Assembly: GCA_033557835.1 (NCBI GenBank)
Contig: JAWQRO010000494.1
Coordinates: 1 to 37,806, forward strand
Direction: 5' to 3'
Length of the DNA: 37,806 nt
Origin: Helochares maculicollis
Lineage: Eukaryota > Arthropoda > Insecta > Coleoptera > Hydrophilidae
Shown here piece after piece: positions 21,301 to 33,079 of the stretch; position 1 is the stretch's first letter; every line of letters starts with the position of its first letter. The translations under genes were made by a program, and so were the position numbers. A model generated the notes under the pieces. The model saw only the letters and a program-made list of their open reading frames with translations. It made no database searches and was not told where the DNA came from.

Positions 21301-23774
21301 GCACAGAAGATCTCTTTGTCAATATGAAAAATACCGCACAATGTTTAGACATTATTTGATAAATAGTTAATAGCCTAGCTCATAACTGTCTCTTCTTTCT
21401 TAGTATCTTATTTTCTTTGAAATTTCCCGATTGTTTCTCATTCTCAGCTCGGAGTCAATTGAAGCAAAAGAACCTGTTCTATAATATCTGGAATTTAAAA
21501 AAAATAATTCAGCTTGATTAATTTAAATTATGTAATGTAGTAAAAGTGTCAGCAGATAATTTGGTATTTTGTCACAGACTGTCAATAGAATTTGAAGAGC
21601 TAAGTGTTACGAAAGTAATTCTAAAGTAACAGATGTGAATCTCAGAAAAAGATGCCATAAAGAATCAATTGTAAACAAAACTAAACAAATAATTTTAAGA
21701 GAACGGTCATTATTTTGAAGATTAACGAATACTATTGGAAATATACTAGAAACTGCCTTTTAAGTTTTGAAGGAAGGTTACAATAATAGAGTTTCCTACA
21801 AATAAAATATTACACAAGAATAACTAAATATGATAAAACTAGAGTAGTCTCCAAATAATTTTTTACTCATATTCATAAGATTTATGCTTAAACATGGGTT
21901 AGGTGCTTCAAAGAAGTACTATCGATAAAAACAAAAAACTCGACAATTGGTAGTAAGAGGTCAATTGTCGTGTTGATGATGAAGAAATTGTTCGGGAAGA
22001 TGTGAAAATTAATAGAATATTAGTAATGAAAGCTTAAAATGCAAATAATAGTGACAGACTTATGGATTCGACAATACAACTAAATTCAACAAGGAAGGAC
22101 GTTACACTTTATTGTAAACTGACACTGAACAATAGGATAAAAATTATCAACAAAAAATGAAAGAAAGTGTACCTCAACTCACTAGGTAATATTATTTTCA
22201 CTCGCAAATATTTGTAGACATTATTTTCAGGCTCAAATGTTAGTAGACTTTTCCCACACATCCAATATGTTGGGAAATAAATTTTGTAATAGAATAAGCA
22301 ATAAACACTCTATTGGGCCTAACATTTATAGTGTTAAATACATATTAATAGGCGGCATTAACTCTAGTTGCGTAAGGAATTCTTTGTGAAATTTGACTCG
22401 AAAAATAGTTTTTGAAACATGAATCGTCCATCGCCCATCAAAACTATTTCTGTTGAGTACGTGTAAATTTGATAAAACAAATTTAGCACGCAATAACTTC
22501 CTGCGTTCTCCTTATTGTTTTATTTGATATTCAGCAAACCCGGCCAAAAATCTCTTGTATATTTACGTGCACATCCTTGCCGGCTTTTGAGAAAGCCGAA
22601 CATCCTGTTCATTGTAGGAATTAATAAAAGCACAGTCAAAATAAAACAAAGCGATTGCTTGTACAACGGCTATTTATTATTACACATCTAAGTAATCAGA
22701 AATCATAAATAAACTTTCTACCTTTCATCCAAGGAAAATAGTCTGTTAAATTATAAGATAAGGACGTAAAGTTATTTCAGAATGAACGTGTTAACACAAC
22801 ATTAAAAGAAAGAAGGAATGCCGCTGCTGGATACGTGACTGTATTTTTTAATTCCCCTATTTAGTTTCGTTAATTTGATATGCTATAATTTTTAACTGGC
22901 GTTTTCTTGATTTGTTCTCGAATAGCTGTTAGAATATGATATGTTCAAGTGAAATTGGCAGTTTAAATCTGCTGTGTAATTAATAGATTTTAATAAAATA
23001 TTAATTACTCTAAAATACAGTTAATTTGTTTTAAAAAATTCAAAAATACCAGGATTCTACGAGACCACATTGTTAAATCATAACCTAAAAGTGAATCTCG
23101 TTTCATTCATGCATATCACACAACAGTTGCCAAAACCCCCTCATGTATTCTACAAACCAACAATCCTTATCACATTGATTTTGATACCTGCGCGAATCCT
23201 GTGTGACCTGTGACCTACAAATAGGATGCGGAAGGTAAGAGTCCGCAGGACCTTTGTATTAGGCTTGCATAACCTCCAGGGGGGTGGCTACCCTTACTCG
23301 CACTGTTTTTATCACGATGTATATTATTGATCGGTACTTGGAAGGGATACAGTTCTATCAGGTCAAACTGAGTGTATAGTTGGTTGCTTACCCTCAGAAA
23401 TGCTCACGCTCGAGACTGCTGCATGCTCTATTCCATAGACAAACCAGGCACAGAAATGAACTTCCAGCTGAACGCAGTTTGCATGAATTTACAATTTAAA
23501 AATATACATATTTAAGCAAATTGACGTAAACATTAAGCCGACCAATCTGATTTTTTTAAATCATAAAAATCAATATTTAAAGTAATTGATTAGACAGACA
23601 ATTGTTTGTTGCTTCCAGCAATTTACCTAACGCTTCTAGGAATTTTGCAGGTGGTATAAGGAAGAAGGAAGGATGACCCCGTTGTTGCCACGTGAACCAA
23701 ATTAAACGGCATTTACCTACAATATCCAGCCAGTGACGTACCAGGAGATCAGAAGAGATAAGCGATTGACTCAC
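18331..23774 (-). other. Candidate papilin first intron (5444 bp)
   Basis: Valid only if exon 1 is at 23775-23836. Holds the tandem repeat at 19656-20150; otherwise AT-rich. GAAACACCCTGTATA at 20884-20898 resembles ends of common insect transposable elements, but no element could be delimited. Confidence 0.4.
19656..20150 (+). repeat. Tandem pair of ~250 bp repeat units
   Basis: Unit 1 about 19656-19900, unit 2 about 19901-20150. Both run through CACC-TTAT, CTATAAAA, GGCATCACAATCAAA, ACATAAACA, CGAACGTGACCTCGAAA-like, CGCTTT, CCGCCGCAA and TTACATCATAC-GCGCAAACTAA. A third, disrupted relative lies at 11108-11540. No coding capacity is seen. Confidence 0.8.
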
Positions 23775-23836
23775 CTCACCCACTGTTCCCTTCTACCTGT
23801 TGAGGTTACCTGCGCTGGTAAAATGATATCAGCCAT
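23775..23836 (-). CDS. Ppn: Candidate papilin exon 1 (start codon)
   Basis: The next exon (18273-18330) has no ATG and starts with one base of a split codon, so an upstream exon must supply the start and end with two bases of a codon. This segment has ATG at 23836-23834, 20 codons plus AG, and a strong donor (GAG followed by GTGAGT at 23774). The split codon becomes AGG (Arg), and the join reads MADIILPAQ...GRREQWV-R-SPLLLFYIF, a basic n-region before the hydrophobic core. A TAG lies in frame upstream without an intervening ATG. The n-region is long for a signal peptide. An alternative is a different upstream exon ending in AT, which would form a split ATG start directly before SPLLLF. RNA evidence is needed to choose between them. 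Confidence 0.35.
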
Positions 23837-26784
23837 ATACAGGTGAAAGTGAATCGAACGTTCGCCGCACAGGTAATCCAAAACTCTGCAAACTTCTGTG
23901 CTCCTGATACCGGTAACCTAATGTTAAAAGCGAACTCTAACAGGTGCTAACCGACTTTTCAACCTCCCAAATTGATATAACGTAATTCAGATGTAATAAG
24001 AGTGCATAGACTTTTGAACTTTCAAGGTTCGGTTCAAGTTTACGTAGTAAACAAAAGTGATAGTGAAGTGGGTTGAGAGTGGTGGGATTTTGGCAAACGA
24101 CTTATGAATGGAACGTGAAAGCATAGTAAAATTTATCTGCTCACTCAATGAAATTGTTTATGCATTATTATTATGTTGTTGCCGGAAAGAGAAATTCGCT
24201 CGTTTCGGTTTTGTTCTGTATCGAGGACTTCATCGTTTTAACCCAAATTGTGCTTCTAATGGTCCCTCTTGCCCAATTTAGACTACATCCACTTAATTTG
24301 TATACAGATCGTGAAAAAATGTTGGGCGTGGGTTCTTTTCGCTTGAGTGGTTGACAAAATTTGGATAAAAGTTGGATAACAAAGTTAAAGATATTACTTT
24401 CAACAACGATACTAAACGTTTATTCACCTCTTCATTTTCATAATTTTAACAGGAAGCTCCTTTTATAGATTAGTAATAGTCATTCTAGAGTTGCATAAAC
24501 TGCAAGAAAATAATATTTTATCATTGTAAATGATACCGTAGATGCTTTTATGTTGTGTCAGCTATTGTTTAATAGCACTTTACAAATTTAATGTTGAAAA
24601 ATAAGCAAAACGATAACTGTTATTTTTATGTATATTATGTACATCTTTTCCACCAATTCCACCAATTTTAAACATTGCTTTTTACTTGATTCCCACAAAA
24701 TGTATAAGTCGCTAATAATTATTTAGTAATTTAGTATAATTTGTATACAGCATGTCTAGGGTGGGTAAAATATGAAAACATACCTCTTCAATTATTACTT
24801 TCGGAGAATATCAAAGCTAGAATTATTAACATTAAGATAATAAGCAAGTACTGCGCTAAAAAAATCTCTAACGGTATATTCAAGTTTCTAATTTAAAAGC
24901 AATAGTTCAACGATGTTAATTAAAAAGTGCTAGAAACTTAAAAGAAGTCCATTTAAATTGAATTATCGCAGTGATTTGTTACATATTATGTTGTGATTTT
25001 TATAAATATAGTGTTAAAGGTAGATGATTAATAAACTTTTATTTTACAGCGCGCGCTAGTAATATGGAAATTAACACGCACATGCTACTAAAGAGTTAAA
25101 TTTCTGAAAATGTCGGAACAGAGCTAGTGAGTAATTGTTTGAACAAATAAAAGTTGAAAGTTTCAAACTCAGGAAAGTAATATATGTTTTTTGACTAGAG
25201 TAGAAGTATTGGAAGACATGAAAATATATTTTCAGTTTGATTTCTACGACGTACTTAGGTTTTTATGCTGTAGCTATACGTAAGTGCACTAGTAATTTTA
25301 TACCTCTTAAGGTTTCGACAAAATCTTGTGAGTATGAATCCTATCAATATCATTCAAATATCTGCCTTAAAACAAATTTCGCTGCTAAATATAATGACCA
25401 TATTTTGTTTAATTTTGCTGAAAGATGACGAATTGTCGTGTTTAGATGAGCGTCGATATGAATTATACCAACAAAGCAAAACTATTTATGTTAAAATTTG
25501 CTTATTTTTAATTGTTTCGCTTGCAGACAGTAAGTAGCTTCGAATTATTATTACTTACAATTTTTAAAAATAAAAGTTGTAACTAAGCTAAAAATATTCT
25601 AACGGAACAAAGCTTGGACGATCTTTGATCAAAAATTTTTAACACCCCTCATATATAAATAAATTCGAAGGTAAGTTTTTAAAAACGTAACTGCTAACAA
25701 ATTTTATTAATAGGTGAGCAAATGAAATAAGGCGTTAAATGTTAAGCATAACAAAAGATCTTAACGGGAAAATTAAAATCGCGTAATATTGTATAATATA
25801 AAAACGAAATGTTATAATAAAGAGTTGAATAATATAAATAGGAAGATAACCGAAAGAAAGATTACCAATAATGTGCATCAGTCCTCACTCTGGCTAAATA
25901 ATCAAAATATAATTAAACGTTTTTGATTGTTACAATATGATATAAAATATTAGGAGATTTTACAATATTTCATGATAATATTGCTTTTACTTCAGAGCCA
26001 AACAGTTTTTGTAAATTATGAAACTTTGATTTTTGGGCTACGAACTTATGGAAACTTTCTGAATTTGGAAAGTAGATATTAATCATTTTTTACTGTTGAT
26101 TATTTACTTTTAGTTTACATGCATAACGCAGGCGGCACAATTTAGTATGAAATAAAGTCTTTAATTTAGCAAGAAATTTTTTTATTTATTAATTTTGTGA
26201 GTGGATTTTCAATACTGTTGGTTTAATTAACTTGAAATTATCTCTTGTTTGTAATTCTCTTTGAGCTATGAAATATATAAAAGCATCGTAATTTTTCTTT
26301 CTATTTCTCAACTGTATAAGACTTCTTTCTAACACCCAAAACAGTACGAGACTATTAGTAGGGAAAAATTTGTCAAAAAAAACTATCTGTTGAAATATAC
26401 TGAAATCGAAGTTTGCAAAGTATTGAGAAGAAAACACAGGAACACATTGCAAAACAAGCATTGTAAACTCCTTAAAGGTGATTTAATCATGAACTCCAAT
26501 AAATTGTAGTAAAATTCTGAAAACCTCCGACAATCCTATATCTAAATCTTCCGCAAATTAAATACATTACATATGAATGTAGTATTTGAAAAAAGTCTGC
26601 GATAAACCACGAAAATCAATCAACAAAGACGTAAGTTAGTCACTAAGATCCTAACAATGGTTTGTGGTAATAGATGACATCAACCATAAAATATCTTAGG
26701 TCTTAATGATAACAGCACATGCTGAAACATTAAAACAACTGTTAGAAATTGTGATCTGTGGGCAAGTAAATTAGGGTAAAACTC
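23837..26784. other. Region upstream of the candidate papilin start; no gene recognised
   Basis: If exon 1 at 23775-23836 is right, the 5' leader and promoter of papilin lie here. A TAG in frame upstream of the ATG marks its 5' limit as an open frame. I could not place a TATA box or initiator with confidence. The rest is AT-rich, with only short open frames of no recognisable content. Confidence 0.5.
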
Positions 26785-27477
26785 AGAGCTCAAATTCTGA
26801 AAGGACATGCAAGAAAAATCTCTTGAGAAAATTACAATTATAAATGAAAAATGCATCGGGTTGTAACTGGCGATGAAAAATGGATATATTTAGAGAATCC
26901 CAAAAGTAAGGAAACGCGGGTGACGCCAGGACAACCATCAACATCGTCGTTCAAAACCGAATCGTTTTGGGAGGAAGACAATGCTGTGTGTGTGGTGGGA
27001 TCAGAAGGGAGTAGTGTATTTCGAGCTTCGCAAACTCGGTGAAACAGTTAGTACCGTTCGGTACCGACAACAAATGATCAATTTAAGCCACGCATTGATC
27101 GAAAAACGCCCAGAATGAGTTCGAAGATACTGCAAAGTAATTCTGCAGCAGACAACCCTCCTGCATATTCAGGGGTACTCCTATCCCACCCGCTGTATCC
27201 ACTTGACCTGGTGCCTTTTGATTATCACCTCTTCACATCGGTGGGACACGCATTGGCTGTGTAACGCTTCAAGATTTTTGAGGATGCACAAAAATGGCTC
27301 GATGAATGGATACCAATGAAAGTTGAGGCTTTCTTTTTGAATGGTATCCATAAGTTGCCCGAGAGATGGATAAAATGTGTAAACATCGAGGGCGAATATT
27401 TTGAATAATTTTTTTACCATTGTTCTTAAATAATTGCGCATTTTTCATGAGAAAACATTTTAAACTTGCGCACCTGG
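26785..27477 (+). pseudogene. Mariner transposase, 3' portion, degenerate
   Basis: Mariner elements move by cut and paste through a DD34D transposase. Visible pieces: HRVVTGDEKWIYLENPKSKE and PGQPSTS, which include the first catalytic Asp (GDEKW), then a DNPPAYSG...YPLDLVPFDYHLF block with the other two Asp positions, and GIHKLPERWIKCV with EGEYFE at the C-terminus. The reading frame shifts several times and has stops (for example RPE-stop and AV-stop). Only 22 residues separate the second and third Asp instead of 34, so this copy has an internal deletion. The right end CGCACCTGG (27469-27477) followed by TA is the inverse of the left end of the copy at 36847, which fixes the 3' terminal repeat. 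The 5' half and left end are missing. Confidence 0.88.
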
Positions 27478-30400
27478 TATAGCCAAAATTATGATTTTTG
27501 AAGTAGCACTTTATTTTGCATTAATTAAAATAACCTTATTTTAGCCCTCCTGCAGGTGATTTGGATTGCTTTTGGTAATCTACATTTTATGAGATGTTTT
27601 GTTTGTCTAATATCAGTTACAAAGGCTTTTCAGTTATTTTTTTAAAAAAACCGATGTTCGATTTGTTGGCCCATTTTAATTAGTTGCAAAACATATCTTA
27701 GGTGTGATTTATTACTTTTTAATAAACACTGCTGTTACTGTTGCAATCCAATTCCCAATTACAAAATATAATAACATTAAGACCTAAGTGGCGTATTATT
27801 GAAACAAAGTTTTTTTACTTTTACAGTAATAAGAGTAGGAAATTGATGCGCGGGTAGATTTCTTTCTGCCGATTCAAAAGTTCACTGCAGGATTTATATT
27901 ATTAATATTTTCATGTCAAGAATCGCATCTTCTCATTGAAATAACAGCTAAAATGTATTTTGTTAGTTATGTGGATAATGTAGGAGACAAATTAAAATAT
28001 AACAATCCTAGTAAATGGTGTATATAAGTTGTAACAAGAGTTTGACAGTTTACTTTATAGACAAATGTGATGTCCTAAATACCTCAAAGAATCGTTTCAC
28101 TACTAGTGCGCAACCTGTGAGATCTATTTGTGTATCGGAAATGCATAAAATAGCTATCAGTAGCATCACAAAAAGTTCCGTTGCCCTACTTCATAAATCT
28201 AAAACAGTTCACAAAGAAGCGCGCATTGTTTAATGGGTGGCCCCTATAAATTGAAGATTATAAGGCGTAGCTTCCAGCATACCAGAGCCGCGGAATAAAT
28301 ATTGGGAATATGTCGAAAAGCTTCGCAGCAATGTGAATTATGTAAGGGTTCTACATTTTACTGAAGGCGTCTGGTCAGTGTCTAAACAAGATCTTAATTT
28401 AGACTTTGATACATATAACCCGCACAGCATAAACTTTCACTACCTCAGATTTACTAGCCTCGTTCCTAAATTTGAATATCTTAGTAGATACAGCAGTATA
28501 AGATTTATGGAGAACTAAGATATGTGGGTGTTTTATAGTGTGGATTGAATACCGATCCTAAACAAATAATCGTTTAAAAATTGTTTAGATCTTTTTTGAT
28601 CTGAAACTCTCTGGTGTGAGATTAGAGAATATAGTCGATGAATGGGTCTAAAAATAACGCAAGTCACATCCTTTTGTCATTGATTAAGGCAATTCAGTTT
28701 TTTGGTGGCTTTATGTCCAGAGTAGGGCAGTAGCTTAATTTTCTCTTGTCCACAGACACTATTAGTAGATCCTGTGTCAAAAACATTTTTGTAACTCTTC
28801 ATTTATTTACCATTCCGATTAAATTATTAAATAGCTATAAGCATTTTTAAATCAAAACAGACAAATGCTACAACGAGCATCATTGAGTTTTTATGTGGAA
28901 AACGCTATCGACTAGATATGACCATAGAGGCGCCAGCGAATATAGCGTTAGAAGATTTTAACTTCCTCCGCCTATCAATTTCCTACGCTTTCCGCATCAA
29001 CCATCCCGGATGAACGGCATACCAACAGGTTTTTGGTGACCTGTTTACAAACAAATCATGATATAATATAAGCTACGTAAATATGTCTTTACCTACCCAC
29101 TCGCTTTAAAAAAACAGTCCCTCTTAAGTTGGTGTGTCAACTCAAATTTTAAGCAGCGACGTGATTATCGTATTAAAATATATACTAAGCAATGCTAAGA
29201 ACAAGATATTGTGCAAAAATGAGGCATACTCAGGCAAACAGTTCACTAATATGAGCGCTGTTCTTTAAATTTTTCATTTAGATATGGAAGAAGACATCAA
29301 ATATATTTTAAAGACTTCATTGTTTTTCAAATGATAATTTATGCGCTTTTATATTCGCTCTAATTAGTTTTGGAAGCAGTTGTTTGTTGCTTTAATCAAA
29401 AATGCATTTTCAAAGTCTTTTGGCGGCTTGAACCTATGACAGGCAACATGTTTTTGATTTTTGAAAAAGTAAAAGAAAACAATTGTGATCAATGTAGATA
29501 TATAACGTGCTTTTCAGACAAATGCCGCGGCCATCATTTTGAACACACTTCAAGAATGACTTTTATGGGATTTTCTTCACTTTGGACCGAACAGACGATA
29601 GGTGTTTACTGTAGGGCTCATCTGGATAAAACCACAATGCATCATCACTGACGGTATTGAACAGGTTTTTACAGTTTCCTGTGAGGAATCACTGTAGAGT
29701 ATTTTGACAATCATTTACCCTAGATTAATTTTGTTCGTCCGTCAAGAGATGTGTCATCCAACAAGAAATTAATTTTTAAATAGACAATTTTTCTTGCAAG
29801 ATTTTTTGAAGTGCCGTTGTTGAAATCCCAGAGCATTTTGGCAAACATTTAAATTCTTCATACTTTGAAAAATGAAGATAGGTCTCTATTTTCGTATAGT
29901 CAAATCTCTATGATCTCGGTTTTACAAATTCTAAAAGCTTGTTCTGCGTTTACCACTAGCAGAAATTTTAACGAGACTAAAAATTGAAAATTATCAGTTT
30001 TTTAATGTTCACATTTTGTTTGTTTGATTGTGACATCTTCTATGTTATCGTATGCAAAATATAAAAGATATCCCTTATATAACAAAACAATCCGATTCCA
30101 ATGTTGCTCATATTCCTTCGATTCATCAAGAAATATGGAATACGCAAGATCAAGAGCACAGGATTCCATCTGAGCTATCGTAAACAAGTATAAATTGAAA
30201 TCGATCCCGTTGCATAAGTTGATATCATGACTTCTTCCCTCAAGCTATTTGATCACCTACTCAAACTATAAACAGCTGTATATCATCTGCTCAACACCAG
30301 CACAGCAAACATGCGATAATCACATCGTGGAAGTCCTCCAGGGACAAAAGAAAACACGCCATGTTAATTCTCCAGCCTCAAGAATCCTTCTGTACAGGGT

Positions 30401-32139
30401 GGCCCACAGATGTCAATGAATAGGTTAGTACTTATCGCTTGCTGTGACGTTGAGGCGGAAGACAAAAGGAACCAAGTACCGAGGATTCCATTGCATATCG
30501 ACAATTCTTCGAAACTTCATCGCAACCATCTCCTAGTGATTGATGGGTCATCCTGTGGCAACTCGACCACAGTCTATAGGTTCAACTACAAAACGAGTAT
30601 AACTATAGGCTACAGCCTCAACCAACGCCTCACAATAATAATTAAAGATGAAAGTGCTTTTCAAAGCAACACATCTTCGTTACCAAATAACCTTATCTAA
30701 ATTATTTTAAATTGGTTTGACATATATAATTTTAAAGAGTACTAGACCATCCGGATAAGCTAATGAACTGAATACCCATCACATGTTCATTCACAAACCC
30801 AATTTTATAATCTTGTATCACTTATGGAGATAAAACTTGTACGGCATAGCGCCAATAACGATTTCAGTGCGTCAGGCCGTGAGAAATGCGTCCGTATATA
30901 GTGAAACAACTTCAGTTTGGTCTTGTCAATTACACTGTAATGCTTACATTTTAGACGGGTTTTTTAAAACGTGTAGGAAGAAGGATTCCTGGGCCGCCTT
31001 TCAATTAATTAATTCTAAACCCTCGGCCAGTCTGAGTAAGGAGATTACATCTCCGGACAAAATATCTTGTACCCACTAAAACAAGTAGAAAAAATATTTT
31101 ACAGTTATTTTTTATGCTACTGTAATTGAAGACGAGTCAAAAACCTTTTAGGTCTATACTAATTAAAATGAAATAGGTCAAGGCCATATTAAAAAATCTT
31201 AAGCCCCCAGGTAAGTGCATATAGATTTTTGTTTGCTCTCAAACCTTATTGTTACTGCTTGGCCATTTCGACTTACTCATGCGTACAACATAAAACGCCA
31301 TTTTTACGAGTACATACTTTTAAGGTATAATAGTAATTTCAAATCCATAAATCAGATACTAAATTTAAACGACCGACTATTTGTACAAAACTCCTATGGA
31401 AGTTGCTGAAGAAAACCCATTATATGCACTGGTTCAAAATGTCAGTGCTTTAGTTGAAAGGAAAGTAATAAAATTATATTTCTTTAGGTAATTGCAAAGA
31501 AGAGTAAAACGATTGTGAGGCAGCAAAAGACGGCAAACCGTTTCATTTAGCATCCCGAAAGAACATAATAACATGCACGTTCCCGAGGCAAATGCAGTTT
31601 TACTACATGGCAGAAATAGCATTGGTATGCAAATGTTGCTATCGGCATGAATGATATTCTATCGTTCTCCTTCACAATCCGGCGAAGCCACTGGCTCATC
31701 TCTTGTGCTGGACAGACACGATGACAATTGAATTGTGTTTCCGTTTAAAAAGACATACAAAAAAAAATTACGTTGATCCAATGCGCTATGGATGGATGGT
31801 ACCTCTTGATTGGTTTGACTGATAATAATGCCGCTCATTCACTAGCAACAAATAATGCGAATACAAATGAGATACTTTGTGATATACAAGCAGCGGATAA
31901 TGCGTACATGGTTTTATTCTCGTTTTGTTGTTTTTTGTAGGTTTAACAATGTTGATTTGGTTTTGGCTGTAGAGAATCTTGCGTGTCGTTGTTTGGTCTG
32001 TTAGAGGATTGTCAAACAATATCAATTCATTTAGTTACTTTAAGGGGGTATTTCATTCCAGAAATTCGACAAAATCGATTTTGTTTTATTTCATATTTTC
32101 AAAGTTTAGACCTTTGAGAATAAATCTCTAAGAGGATTT
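27478..32139. other. No gene recognised
   Basis: AT-rich with scattered short open frames (28015-28233, 28333-28518, 29370-29651, 30410-30700 and 30837-31079). None shows a domain, conserved motif or convincing splice context. A TA-flanked CAGGGTGGCCCACAG at about 30397 resembles a transposon end but has no visible partner. Confidence 0.6.
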
Positions 32140-33079
32140 TTGGAAACTCGAATTATTTTCGAAATTATTTATTTTTGTGACGTGCCAACTAAACCGGTTT
32201 GGCTAGAACCCATGAATAGTGGCGATAGGTACCCTTCGACTACCTGGATGGATGCAAAATACATCGGAGATGGTTATGCGAAAACATTCAAGGGCATTAT
32301 CGATATAGACCCGTATCATCTTGAAGTGTTTAAAAAAAGTGTGTTGGGTATGTCCAAAATAGGATGGGTGCCAGGATACGAAAAAAGACAATAAAGGTAT
32401 TGATGGTAAAGGTCCTAGAAAATTAACATCTAATCAATGAATTGAGTTTATACTATGGTTTAGCTTTTCGCCGAAATCCTGAATCTGTTGATGATAAGAG
32501 GAACGAGGTGTGGGCTACTTATTACCATAAAAGTTCAACTGATGAAAATCCACAGCATCAGTATTGTACACCTAGTGAATCAAGTTGGTGTAAATGGTAA
32601 CAAGCTGTTTCTGAGGATAATCTGTAAGACTTTGTTCACGAGAATATACCATTGAGTGAAAAAGTATTGGAATTGATAAAGCGAATATACGAGAAATTGT
32701 CCTCTCACTAACAAAATGTTTAGGTTCAGAAACACAGAATTATAATGAATCGTTGAACTTCCTTATCTGACCTTTTTCACCTAAACATATACACGCTGGA
32801 AGTCACAACATCGAAATAGCAAAGCACTTTGCTGTCAGTATTTTTAATGAAGGTTTTTTACCGGTTTTAAAAATTATGGGTACAATATCGATTAAAATTG
32901 GACATAAAAGCCATGCGTTCGCAAACAAACGAGATCAACAGACTATCAACCGTTCCGAAATACGAGCTTCCGAAGATTCCAAAGAAGGCAGAATTGCTCG
33001 TATGGCTGAAAGATCTGCGAGCAATGTCGTTTTTGAGGTGGAGGAAGAAACATTGTATGAAGTAATGATGGACGATTGA
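32140..33079 (+). pseudogene. Mutator-like transposase remnant
   Basis: The pieces match a transposase domain family common in animal genomes and named Mutator-like in Pfam. In order: KYIGDGYAKTFKGI...DPYHLEVFKK (32254-32335), GKGPRKLT (about 32407-32430), WATYYHKSSTDENPQHQYC and SSWCKW (32511-32597), ETQNYNESLN-like (about 32730-32760), VSIFNEGFLPVLKIMG (about 32834-32881), then a Lys/Arg-rich helical tail, NRSEIRASEDSKEGRIARMA, ending MMDD at 33079. The order is that of the intact family, but frameshifts and stops interrupt it (stop after EKRQ at 32394, stop after WCKW). Terminal inverted repeats were not found. The AT-rich DNA 33080-33500 may be its 3' tail. Confidence 0.78.

Noticed and set aside
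22581..22598. 7 bp hairpin CGGCTTT-TGAG-AAAGCCG
   Set aside because: Perfect but short, single copy and without context; may be chance.
24148..24354. 68-residue plus-strand frame upstream of papilin
   Set aside because: No motif or codon pattern to separate it from random open frames in AT-rich DNA.
29370..29651. 93-residue frame with several Cys and His
   Set aside because: Spacing does not match a zinc-finger or secreted Cys pattern I know, and no splice or neighbour context supports it.
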